A DNA stretch of 11,290 bases from positions 1 through 11,290 of the forward strand of contig CAJGCQ010000032.1 in NCBI GenBank assembly GCA_904501875.1. Direction: 5' to 3'. Below, in pieces: positions 1 through 6,679 of the stretch. The position numbers and the translations under genes are program-made. Every line of letters starts with the position of its first letter. The first letter of the stretch is position 1. The DNA comes from Clostridiaceae bacterium. Its GTDB lineage: Bacteria; Bacillota; Clostridia; Oscillospirales; Acutalibacteraceae. The notes under the pieces are model-generated. The model saw nothing but the letters and a program-made list of their open reading frames with translations, had not been told where the DNA came from and ran no database searches.

Positions 1-42
1 AAAAGGTCAATAAAGATACAAAGTGATACTTGGTATTTTTAT

Positions 43-70
43 GCGCGGACGTATTAGCGTCCGCGCTTTT
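43..70 (+). terminator. Intrinsic-terminator-like hairpin in the infC leader
   Basis: A perfect 9-bp GC-rich stem (GCGCGGACG at 43-51, CGTCCGCGC at 58-66) closes a 6-nt loop and is followed by TTTT at 67-70. There is no A-rich run before the stem, so it would act only on the + strand. It lies 54 nt upstream of the infC start codon. It could end an upstream gene outside the window, or be the attenuator of the infC-rpmI-rplT operon. In Bacillus this operon is known to be controlled by L20-dependent premature termination in the leader. The T tract is short, so termination may be partial, which would suit an attenuator. The sequence alone does not decide between the two. Confidence 0.7.
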
Positions 71-92
71 GATTTGCAAAAAACTGCAAATC
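71..92 (+). promoter_or_regulatory. Second leader hairpin, candidate L20/IF3 operon control element
   Basis: GATTTGCA (71-78) and TGCAAATC (85-92) are perfect reverse complements around a 6-nt loop, giving an 8-bp stem directly against the T tract of the preceding hairpin. A further TGCAAA copy at 96-101 could compete for the left arm (73-78), so two alternative pairings exist. The element ends 17 nt before the infC Shine-Dalgarno. A regulatory role is inferred from its position in the leader of an operon known for L20 feedback. I cannot recognise the 23S-like L20-binding fold in the visible 123 bases, and part of the leader may lie off the left edge. Confidence 0.4.
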
Positions 93-109
93 GGCTGCAA
101 ACGAATTTT

Positions 110-116
110 GGAGGTG
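110..116 (+). promoter_or_regulatory. Shine-Dalgarno that fixes the ATT start of infC
   Basis: GGAGGTG is a near-perfect anti-16S match. It is followed by 7 nt (117-123) and then ATT at 124, in frame with IF3. No ATG or GTG in this frame lies at a suitable distance. The first in-frame ATG (211) is 94 nt downstream, has no ribosome binding site, and would remove conserved IF3 N-domain residues. Confidence 0.88.
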
Positions 117-123
117 CATCAAT

Positions 124-642
124 ATTAGCAGCAAAGAGCTTTCCGTAAACGAAAATATTAAATTCAAGGAAGTCCGCACAATCGGATCTGACGGTTCCCA
201 GCTCGGCATTATGCCTGTCGCCAAGGCTTTGGAGGCGGCCTACGGAGCAGACCTCGATTTGGTTTGCATTTCACCCAACGCCGAACCGCCCGTATGTAAA
301 ATTATGGATTACGGTAAATATCGTTTTGAGCAGGCTAAGCGTGAAAAGGAAGCCAAAAAGAACCAAAAGACGGTTGAAATTAAGGAAATCCGCTTGGGAC
401 TTAGTATTGATGTTCATGATTTTGAAACAAAGGGTAAGCACGCTATCCGCTTTCTTGACGACGGTGACAAGGTTAAGGTCTCCATCCGTTTCAGAGGCAG
501 GGAGCTTGGCCACCCCGAAATCGGTCTTGACACTATGAAACGCTTTGCGGAATACTGTGCGGAGCACTGCACGGTTGAAAAGGCTGCTAAAATGGAAGGC
601 AGAAATATGATTATGTTTTTAGCTCCGAAAACGGGTAAATAA
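124..642 (+). CDS. infC: Translation initiation factor IF-3 (ATT start)
   Basis: IF3 binds the 30S subunit, keeps 50S away and checks start codon-anticodon pairing. Read from ATT 124 the protein is 172 residues, the usual IF3 length. The N-domain runs to about residue 75 and includes VRTIGSDGSQLGIM, a typical IF3 N-domain stretch, and PPVCKIMDYGKYRFEQ, the family signature. A lysine-rich linker (KREKEAKKNQK) follows. The C-domain has KEIRLGLSIDVHDFETK and then VKVSIRFRGRELGHPE, both typical. Starting at the first ATG (211) would drop 29 residues including half the N-domain. An AUU or similar weak start is known in E. coli infC, where IF3 itself discriminates against it and so limits its own synthesis; the same control is inferred here. 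It is the first gene of infC-rpmI-rplT and its stop is 32 nt before rpmI. Confidence 0.96.
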   Translation: MSSKELSVNENIKFKEVRTIGSDGSQLGIMPVAKALEAAYGADLDLVCISPNAEPPVCKIMDYGKYRFEQAKREKEAKKNQKTVEIKEIRLGLSIDVHDFETKGKHAIRFLDDGDKVKVSIRFRGRELGHPEIGLDTMKRFAEYCAEHCTVEKAAKMEGRNMIMFLAPKTGK

Positions 643-674
643 TTGCAGTTGAATTTTATTAGGGAGGATTTAAA

Positions 675-872
675 ATGCCTAAGATCAAAACACACAGCGG
701 CGCAAAAAAGCGCTTTAAGCTCACTAAAACCGGTAAGGTTAAGCGTGCTCATGCTTTCAAGTCGCACATTCTCAACAAAAAGACAACCAAGCGCAAGAGA
801 AATCTTCGCAAGACCGTTACAGCCGATGTTACAAATGTAGCAAAGGTTAAGAAAATGATTCCTTATAAATAA
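675..872 (+). CDS. rpmI: 50S ribosomal protein L35
   Basis: L35 is a small, very basic protein of the large ribosomal subunit. The 65-residue product opens with [20 protein letters not shown], the family signature, and keeps the [18 protein letters not shown] core; full-length L35 is normally 64-66 residues. The start is supported by GGGAGG at 662-667 with 7 nt spacing. It sits between infC and rplT, its standard place. In E. coli, L20 represses translation at the rpmI start by binding a pseudoknot made partly from upstream infC RNA. A short complementarity between the leader and bases 643-650 here is noted as a finding. Confidence 0.98.
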   Translation: MPKIKTHSGAKKRFKLTKTGKVKRAHAFKSHILNKKTTKRKRNLRKTVTADVTNVAKVKKMIPYK

Positions 873-901
873 GGATTGCTTGAAAGTGGAGGTTACAAGA
901 T

Positions 902-1261
902 ATGGCACGAGTTAAAGGTGCGTTAGCAACACGCAAAAGAAGAAAAAAGACTTTAAAGCTTGCTAAGGGCTATTTCGGCGCTAAGTCAAAGCTTTTTAAA
1001 ACCGCAAAAGAAGCAGTAATGAAGAGCGGCAACTATGCGTATATCGGCCGCAGACAGAAAAAGCGCGATTTTCGTCGCCTTTGGATTACCCGTATTTCCG
1101 CAGCCTGCAAGATGAATGGTATGAATTATTCAACATTCATCAACGGACTTAATAAGGCAGGAGTAAAAATTAACCGTAAAATGCTCGCCGACCTTGCGGT
1201 AAACGATGCCGCAGGCTTTGCAACACTTGTTAAAGCCGCAAAAAAGGCTCTCGAAAAGTAA
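902..1261 (+). CDS. rplT: 50S ribosomal protein L20
   Basis: L20 binds 23S rRNA directly, is needed early in 50S assembly, and is the feedback regulator of its own operon in both E. coli and Bacillus. The 119-residue protein is full length. It has the long basic N-terminal extension ([20 protein letters not shown], then [20 protein letters not shown]) and the globular part with [16 protein letters not shown], a conserved L20 block, and [36 protein letters not shown] at 886-893 gives the ribosome binding site, 8 nt before the ATG. It is the last gene of the translation operon; a terminator follows 4 nt after the stop. Confidence 0.98.
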   Translation: MARVKGALATRKRRKKTLKLAKGYFGAKSKLFKTAKEAVMKSGNYAYIGRRQKKRDFRRLWITRISAACKMNGMNYSTFINGLNKAGVKINRKMLADLAVNDAAGFATLVKAAKKALEK

Positions 1262-1265
1262 TTTT

Positions 1266-1300
1266 TTCGCCCGGGGTTAAAATCTCGGGCGAATTTTTCT
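1266..1300 (+). terminator. Rho-independent terminator after rplT
   Basis: TTCGCCCG (1266-1273) pairs with CGGGCGAA (1286-1293). The stem extends inward by G-U, G-C and G-U pairs (1274-1276 with 1283-1285), leaving a TTAAAA loop, and is followed by TTTTTCT. This is a strong intrinsic terminator for transcription coming from infC-rpmI-rplT. Only 24 nt remain before the next start codon, which leaves no room for a full separate promoter after it. Confidence 0.9.
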
Positions 1301-1311
1301 TATTTTATTTT

Positions 1312-1316
1312 AGGAG
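1312..1316 (+). promoter_or_regulatory. Shine-Dalgarno that selects ATG 1325 over GTG 1316
   Basis: AGGAG at 1312-1316 lies 8 nt before ATG 1325. The in-frame GTG at 1316 overlaps the last base of this site, so it cannot be the start used with it. The ATG gives MLDFKPITSRENSLIK, which fits the N-terminus of TrmH-family rRNA methylases. Confidence 0.78.
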
Positions 1317-1324
1317 TGACGGCA

Positions 1325-2107
1325 ATGTTGGATTTTAAGCCGATTACAAGCAGAGAAAATTCACTTATCAAGCTTGTTTCTTTTCTCCAGACCTCGGCGA
1401 AAAAAAGGCAGGAAAACGGTCTTTTTGTGTTAGAGGGACTGCGTATATGCCTTGACGCGATGGAGAACTCAATCAGGTTTGATAAGTTAATTATCTCTGA
1501 TACGGCAATTAAAAAATACAGCGATGCCGTAAATTCCTTTGCATTAAATGCTAAAGAGTGTTTTGTAATACCCGACTCGCTTATGGACAGAATAAGCGAT
1601 ACTAAAAGTCCTCAGGGTATCATTGCTGTTTGTAAAATCCGTGATAGGAAAAGCTCCGAAATAGATCCTTGCGGTAGATATGTTGCCCTCGAAAATGTTG
1701 CCGATCCAGCCAATCTTGGTGCGGTATCGAGAACGGCAGAGGCCTTGGGAGCAAGCGGACTTATTTTGTCTGCAGACGGGTGCGATCCTTATTCGCCCAA
1801 GGCACTTAGGGCATCTATGGGCACGCTCCTTAGAGTTTCCGTATTTATTTTTGATGATTTTGCAGAGGAATTAAAGAGTTCGGGGCTTAAAAGCTTTGCT
1901 TGTGTGGTGGATAAAAACGCCGAAAGCATTAAGGAACAGAGCTTCTCCGGCGGCTCGGTTGTTATAATCGGGAACGAGGCAAACGGAATCACCGACAAGA
2001 CAAAGGCGGCGGCAGACAAGCTCGTTACAATACCTATGCTCGGCAGGGCCGAATCCCTTAACGCTGCTGCGGCTGCGGCTATCGCTACCTGGGAAATGAT
2101 GAAATGA
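1325..2107 (+). CDS. TrmH/SpoU-family 23S rRNA 2'-O-ribose methyltransferase (RlmP/YsgA- or RlmB-like)
   Basis: This is a SAM-dependent SPOUT-class enzyme that methylates a ribose 2'-OH in RNA, most likely 23S rRNA. The 260-residue protein has an N-terminal substrate-binding region (about residues 1-110, with the ITSRENSLIK and FVLEGLR motifs of the SpoU substrate-binding domain). It then has the trefoil-knot catalytic domain with all three SPOUT motifs: ENVADPANLGAVSRTA (123-138, with N130 and R136), IGNEANGI (215-222, with E218) and SLNAAAAAAI (244-253). In B. subtilis the related ysgA product acts on the 23S A-loop; that specificity is plausible here but cannot be read from the sequence, and RlmB or a TsnR-like target remains possible. 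It follows the ribosomal protein operon and overlaps dprA by ATGA (2104-2107), so it heads the second transcription unit. Confidence 0.9.
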   Translation: MLDFKPITSRENSLIKLVSFLQTSAKKRQENGLFVLEGLRICLDAMENSIRFDKLIISDTAIKKYSDAVNSFALNAKECFVIPDSLMDRISDTKSPQGIIAVCKIRDRKSSEIDPCGRYVALENVADPANLGAVSRTAEALGASGLILSADGCDPYSPKALRASMGTLLRVSVFIFDDFAEELKSSGLKSFACVVDKNAESIKEQSFSGGSVVIIGNEANGITDKTKAAADKLVTIPMLGRAESLNAAAAAAIATWEMMK

Positions 2108-3252
2108 CGGAATATTTTGTTTGGCTTCAAAAAGCATTAGGCGCAGGAAATATAAGGGCGGTAAAGGCGCTTGAACTTTTCGGCAACGCGGAAAATATTT
2201 ATAGGGCAAGCCTCTTGGAGCGCAAGGCGGCGGGGATATTTTCACCCAAAGATTTGAGTCGGCTGAGCAGTACTGGAATTGATACAGCCAAAGGAATTAT
2301 TGATGACTGTAGAAAATACGGGATTGATATTATTCTGCTTGGAGATAAGAAATACCCATACCCTCTTTCGGTTATCGAAAATCCGCCAATAGTTCTTTAT
2401 GTAAAGGGCGAGATGCTTGATTTCGATAATACCCCCTCAATCTGCATTGTGGGGCCGAGAAAGGTAAGCGATTACGGCAAAAAGGCGGCGTATTCGTTAG
2501 GGTATCGCATTTCTAAATCTGGCATGACTGTAGTAAGCGGCGGCGCTGTGGGCAGTGATTATTACGCACACTTAGGTGCACTTAAAGCTGGCTGTAAAAC
2601 TGCTCTTGTTATGCCGTGTGGGATTGAAAGCGGATATTTACCCCAAAATGTGTCCCTAAGGAAATGTGTATCGGAGAATGGCTGTATAATAAGCGAGCTT
2701 CCGCCAATGGCAGGACTTACGAAGTTTAGCTTCCATATTAGAAACCGCATAATGTCGGCATTGTCACTTGGAACCGTTGTGGTTGAGGCTCGGGAGAAAA
2801 GCGGTGCGCTTATTACCGCTAACCATGCTTTAAATCAGGGAAGGGATGTCTTTGTAATTCCCGGCTCACCGACAGAGAAACAGTACATGGGTTCTAATGC
2901 TTTACTGCGTGACGGTGCAAAGCCGCTTTTGGATTTAAGCGATATTTTTAACGAATATATACCTCGCTTTCCGGATAAAATTGATATCAAAAAAGCCTTT
3001 GAGAAGCCCAAAAAATCAGTAAAAAAAACCGAAGAAAAGCAAATTTACAAAAAATTATCAAATGAAACCCTTTCCAAAGAGGCAAAAATAGTATATAATC
3101 ATTTAGATAAGCATAAATTTTATCCTGATGAAATAGGTGGGACGGACCTTGGCTCATCCGAAATTCTTTCGGCGCTTATCGAGCTTGAACTTGAAGGATT
3201 AGTCCGTGCTCTGCCCGGCGGCAGATATGAGCTTTGCGGCCGCAACCAATAA
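2104..3252 (+). CDS. dprA: DNA-processing protein DprA (Smf)
   Basis: DprA binds incoming single-stranded DNA and loads RecA during natural transformation; it is also widespread in bacteria not known to be competent. The 382-residue protein has an N-terminal SAM-like helical region (1-70) and a Rossmann-like DprA core (about 80-285) with IVGPRKVSDYG (115-125), SGGAVGSDYYAHLGALKAG (145-163), RNRIMSALS (213-221), VVVEAREKSGALITANHA (225-242) and GRDVFVIPG (246-254). A charged Lys/Glu linker (about 296-318) and a C-terminal winged-helix domain (about 320-378, ending in EGLVRALPGGRYEL) follow. Two core motifs are atypical: GSD where GID is usual, and GIESGYLPQN where a G-D-xx-YP pattern is usual. 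The start overlaps the upstream stop (ATGA) with only a weak GGGA site at 2091-2094, suggesting translational coupling. topA begins 15 nt later. Confidence 0.94.
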   Translation: MTEYFVWLQKALGAGNIRAVKALELFGNAENIYRASLLERKAAGIFSPKDLSRLSSTGIDTAKGIIDDCRKYGIDIILLGDKKYPYPLSVIENPPIVLYVKGEMLDFDNTPSICIVGPRKVSDYGKKAAYSLGYRISKSGMTVVSGGAVGSDYYAHLGALKAGCKTALVMPCGIESGYLPQNVSLRKCVSENGCIISELPPMAGLTKFSFHIRNRIMSALSLGTVVVEAREKSGALITANHALNQGRDVFVIPGSPTEKQYMGSNALLRDGAKPLLDLSDIFNEYIPRFPDKIDIKKAFEKPKKSVKKTEEKQIYKKLSNETLSKEAKIVYNHLDKHKFYPDEIGGTDLGSSEILSALIELELEGLVRALPGGRYELCGRNQ

Positions 3253-3267
3253 AAACGGAGGAATTAA

Positions 3268-5373
3268 ATGTCTAAGCTTGTAATTGTTGAGTCACCCTAT
3301 AAGATAAAAGGTATAAAAAAATATTTAGGCTCGGGCTATGAGGTTATGGCGTCGGCGGGTCATATCCGTGATTTACCTAAATCCAAGCTCGGAGTTGACA
3401 TAGAACACGATTTTAAACCCCAGTATATTAATATGAAGGACAAGAAGGATTTAATTAAGTCCTTAAAGGATGCCGCCGCAAACAGTGACGGAGTTCTTCT
3501 CGCTACCGACCCTGATAGAGAGGGAGAGGCGATTTCTTGGCACTTAGCGCAGATTTTGGCGCTTGATATGAACGAGTGCAACCGTGTAGCTTTTAACGAG
3601 ATTACAGAATCGGGTGTTAAGGCGGGAATTAAGGAGCCCCGTAAGATTAATCTTGACCTTGTGGACGCACAGCAGGCAAGGCGTGTGCTTGACCGTATTG
3701 TGGGCTATAAGCTAAGCCCCTTCCTTTGGAAAAAGGTTAAAAGCGGACTTTCGGCAGGACGGGTTCAAACGGTGGCCTTGCGCCTTATTGTAGAGCGTGA
3801 GCGTGAGATTGAAAAGTTTAACCCTGAGGAATATTGGTCGATAGACGCCAAGCTTTTAGCCTCAAGAAAAAGCTTTTCAGCCAAGCTTTATGGCTCCTCC
3901 GACGGCAAAAAAATTGATGTAATACCAAATGCTGACGAGGCGGAAAAAATTGTTTCCGATTTAGAGGGTGTGGAATATAAGGTTTCCGAGATTAAGAAGG
4001 GTATTCGTAAAAAGCAACCCGCTCCGCCCTTTATCACTTCAACCTTACAGCAGGAGGCTTCAAGGAAGCTTGGATTTACGGGTCAGCGCACAATGCGCAT
4101 AGCTCAACAGCTGTATGAGGGCATTGATGTTCCGGGCGTGGGTACAACGGGACTTATAACATATATGCGTACCGACTCATTGCGTATTTCCGAAGAGGCG
4201 AGAGCCACCGCCAATAAGTATATAGCGGGTCGCTACGGTGCAAATTATCTTCCTGAAAAGCCACGCTATTTCAAGACAAAGAGCGGTGCACAGGACGCAC
4301 ACGAGGCTATCAGACCCACATCTGTCACCCTTACACCTGATTCGGTTAAGGAGTCCCTTACGGCAGAGCAGTATAAGCTTTATAAGCTTATTTGGGAACG
4401 CTTTATTGCCTCTTTAATGGAGGTATGCGTTCAGAATACTGTTAATGTAAATATAATAGCAGGGGATTACCTCTTTAAGGCGAGCGGTTATTCTGTTAAG
4501 TTTGACGGTTTTACAGTCCTTTATGAAGAGGGTAAGGACGAGGATTCCGAAGATGGCGGTGCTCTTCCCGAAATGAAGGAGGGCGACCTCTTAAAGCTAA
4601 AGGAGTTAACCCCCAATCAGCATTTTACACAGCCCCCCGCACGCTATACCGAGCCTACCTTAATTAAGGCTCTTGACGAAAACGGTATAGGAAGACCGTC
4701 TACCTATGCGCCAATTATTTCAAATATACTAAACCGTGATTACATTGAGCGAGAGAAGAAGTTGCTTAAACCTACGGGACTCGGTATGGTTGTCTCAGAC
4801 CTTATAGTTGAGTATTTTGATAAAATCGTAGATGTTAAATTTACTGCGGGTCTTGAAGAAAAGCTGGACAAAATAGGCGCAGGTGAGCGTGGCTGGGTGG
4901 ATATCATAAAGGCTTTCTATAAGGACTTTGACAAGCTTTACTCCAAGGCGGAAAGCTCCCTTGAGGGCAAGCAGGTAAAGGTTCCTGTGGAGGAAACCGA
5001 TGTTGTCTGTGAAAAGTGCGGCAGAAATATGGTTATAAAATCTGGTCGCTTCGGCAAGTTCTTAGCCTGCCCCGGTTACCCCGAGTGTAAAAATACAAAG
5101 CCCCTGCCCGAGGACGAGGTTAAACAGCCCTGTCCTAAATGCGGAGCAAAGCTTTTAAAGAAAAAATCCAAAAAGGGCAAGACCTTTTACGGCTGTTCAA
5201 ACTATCCCCAATGTGATTTTGCCTCCCCTGGTGTTCCCACGGGTGAAAAATGCCCTGAGTGCGGCGGCTATATCATAAACGGAATAAGGGGCAGAAAGTA
5301 TTGTATGAATTCCGAATGCCCCACAAGAGCAAAGAAAACAGCCAAAAAGAGCGGAGAAAAGACCGATGAATAA
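3268..5373 (+). CDS. topA: DNA topoisomerase I (type IA, omega protein)
   Basis: This enzyme relaxes negative supercoils through a transient 5'-phosphotyrosine link and balances gyrase. The 701-residue protein is close to the usual Firmicute TopA length. It has an N-terminal Toprim domain with E8 and K12 in VESPYK and the acidic triad in DPDREGE (81-87). The type IA core carries the catalytic tyrosine Y299 in GLITYMRTDS, with AHEAIRPT (344-351) and ENGIGRPSTYAPII (471-484) downstream. Three C-terminal Cys4 zinc ribbons follow: C581/584/601/607, C622/625/643/649 and C662/665/679/684, then a lysine-rich tail. GGAGG at 3257-3261 with 6 nt spacing supports the start. The last 8 nt overlap trmFO, as in other dprA-topA-trmFO clusters. 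The second and third positions after the Toprim lysine differ from the common PAKAKTI pattern. Confidence 0.98.
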   Translation: MSKLVIVESPYKIKGIKKYLGSGYEVMASAGHIRDLPKSKLGVDIEHDFKPQYINMKDKKDLIKSLKDAAANSDGVLLATDPDREGEAISWHLAQILALDMNECNRVAFNEITESGVKAGIKEPRKINLDLVDAQQARRVLDRIVGYKLSPFLWKKVKSGLSAGRVQTVALRLIVEREREIEKFNPEEYWSIDAKLLASRKSFSAKLYGSSDGKKIDVIPNADEAEKIVSDLEGVEYKVSEIKKGIRKKQPAPPFITSTLQQEASRKLGFTGQRTMRIAQQLYEGIDVPGVGTTGLITYMRTDSLRISEEARATANKYIAGRYGANYLPEKPRYFKTKSGAQDAHEAIRPTSVTLTPDSVKESLTAEQYKLYKLIWERFIASLMEVCVQNTVNVNIIAGDYLFKASGYSVKFDGFTVLYEEGKDEDSEDGGALPEMKEGDLLKLKELTPNQHFTQPPARYTEPTLIKALDENGIGRPSTYAPIISNILNRDYIEREKKLLKPTGLGMVVSDLIVEYFDKIVDVKFTAGLEEKLDKIGAGERGWVDIIKAFYKDFDKLYSKAESSLEGKQVKVPVEETDVVCEKCGRNMVIKSGRFGKFLACPGYPECKNTKPLPEDEVKQPCPKCGAKLLKKKSKKGKTFYGCSNYPQCDFASPGVPTGEKCPECGGYIINGIRGRKYCMNSECPTRAKKTAKKSGEKTDE

Positions 5374-6676
5374 AATCACGGTTATAGGCGGTGGTCTTGC
5401 GGGGTGCGAAGCGGCTTGGCAGATAGCTGACAGAGGCATTAAAACCGAGCTGATTGAGATGAAGCCCGCCAAAAAAACGCCCGCTCACAAAAGTGATATG
5501 CTCGCCGAGCTTGTATGCTCAAATTCCCTTAAAGCCGCAAGGGTAGATTCTGCGGCGGGGCTTTTAAAGGAGGAAATGAGGAGACTTAATTCTCTTTGCC
5601 TTTTAGCGGCAGACAAGTGCTCGGTACCTGCAGGTGGAGCTCTGGCGGTTGATAGGGACAAATTTTCCCGCATTATAACCGAGAAGATAAAAAGCCACCC
5701 AAATATAACTTTAAAGACCGAGACCGTCACCGAAATACCGAGAGACGGCATAACCGTTATTGCCACAGGTCCGCTTACAGACGGCGCATTATCCGAGGAA
5801 ATAGGCAGGCTTTGCGAGGGCGGTAATTTAAGCTTTTTTGATGCCGCCGCACCTATTGTGACGGCGGAAAGCATCGATATGGACAAGGCGTTTTACGCTT
5901 CACGTTATGGCAAGGGCACCGACGATTATATAAACTGCCCGATGAATAAGGAAGAATACACGGCGTTTCATAACGCCCTTATTACCGCCGAATTAGCCCC
6001 CGTTCACGGTTTTGACCGCCCGGTAAATGTTTACGAGGGCTGTATGCCCATTGAAATATTGGCTAAGCGCGGGGAGGATTCTATCCGTTTCGGCCCCTTA
6101 AAGCCTGTGGGGCTTCGCGACCCGAGAACGGGCCACAGACCCTGGGCAGCGGTACAGCTAAGGCGGGAAAATGCGGCGGCGACCTTATTTAATATAGTTG
6201 GATTTCAAACCAACCTTAAATTCCCCGAGCAGAAAAGGGTATTTTCTATGATACCGGGGCTCGAAAACGCCGAATTTATGCGTTACGGCGTAATGCACAG
6301 AAATTCCTTTATAAATTCGCCCAAGCTCTTAAACCCCGATTTGTCACTTAAAAAATACGGGAATATCTTTTTTGCGGGTCAGCTTTCAGGTGTTGAGGGG
6401 TATATGGAGTCGGCGGCGAGCGGAATAGTTGCGGGAATAAACGCCGTGGCAAGGCTTAACGGAAATAAGCCCCTGATATTACCTGATTTCACTATGATGG
6501 GTGCTCTGCTTTCGTATATATGCAACTCTGCGGTCACCGATTTTCAGCCTATGGGGGCGAATTTCGGCATAATTCCGCCCATAGAGCCCCATATAAGGGA
6601 CAAGCGTGAGCGGTATGCGGCATTGTCCTACCGTTCCCTTGATTGGTTTAACGAGAATATTAAAATAGGAGAATAA
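5366..6676 (+). CDS. trmFO: Methylenetetrahydrofolate-tRNA-(uracil-5-)-methyltransferase TrmFO
   Basis: TrmFO makes m5U54 (ribothymidine) in the tRNA T-loop, using 5,10-methylenetetrahydrofolate as carbon donor and FAD as reductant. The 436-residue protein is full length. It has an FAD-binding VIGGGLAGCEAAW (6-18), the LVCSNSLK segment with C51, and VYEGCMPIE with C226. These correspond to the two functional cysteines known in the B. subtilis enzyme (C53 and C226). GPLKPVGLRDP (243-253) and the C-terminal FAD-contact segment FFAGQLSGVEGYMESAASG (335-353) are also family-specific. The start codon lies inside the 3' end of topA, with GGAG at 5353-5356 and 9 nt spacing, so the two are translationally coupled. 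In B. subtilis xerC-hslVU-codY follow; here plsX follows after 3 nt. Confidence 0.97.
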   Translation: MNKITVIGGGLAGCEAAWQIADRGIKTELIEMKPAKKTPAHKSDMLAELVCSNSLKAARVDSAAGLLKEEMRRLNSLCLLAADKCSVPAGGALAVDRDKFSRIITEKIKSHPNITLKTETVTEIPRDGITVIATGPLTDGALSEEIGRLCEGGNLSFFDAAAPIVTAESIDMDKAFYASRYGKGTDDYINCPMNKEEYTAFHNALITAELAPVHGFDRPVNVYEGCMPIEILAKRGEDSIRFGPLKPVGLRDPRTGHRPWAAVQLRRENAAATLFNIVGFQTNLKFPEQKRVFSMIPGLENAEFMRYGVMHRNSFINSPKLLNPDLSLKKYGNIFFAGQLSGVEGYMESAASGIVAGINAVARLNGNKPLILPDFTMMGALLSYICNSAVTDFQPMGANFGIIPPIEPHIRDKRERYAALSYRSLDWFNENIKIGE

Positions 6677-6679
6677 ATT

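Noticed and set aside
25..30. GATACT as a -10 promoter box for infC
   Set aside because: It matches only four of six consensus bases, has no recognisable -35 at 17 nt upstream, and lacks an extended -10 TG.
211..642. infC beginning at ATG 211 (143 residues)
   Set aside because: There is no ribosome binding site before 211, and it would remove 29 N-terminal residues that match IF3; ATT 124 has an ideal Shine-Dalgarno.
873..901. Possible regulatory structure between rpmI and rplT
   Set aside because: The 29 nt hold only the rplT ribosome binding site; no stable stem is visible.
414..908. Antisense open frame of 164 codons opposite infC-rpmI
   Set aside because: It lies across two strongly conserved genes on the other strand, has no family-like sequence, and is explained as a coding shadow.
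1316..1324. GTG 1316 as start of the rRNA methyltransferase
   Set aside because: The GTG shares a base with the AGGAG ribosome binding site; ATG 1325 is correctly spaced from it.
5197..5488. Two antisense frames across the topA-trmFO junction
   Set aside because: Both sit opposite well-supported genes in the sense direction and have no recognisable domain.
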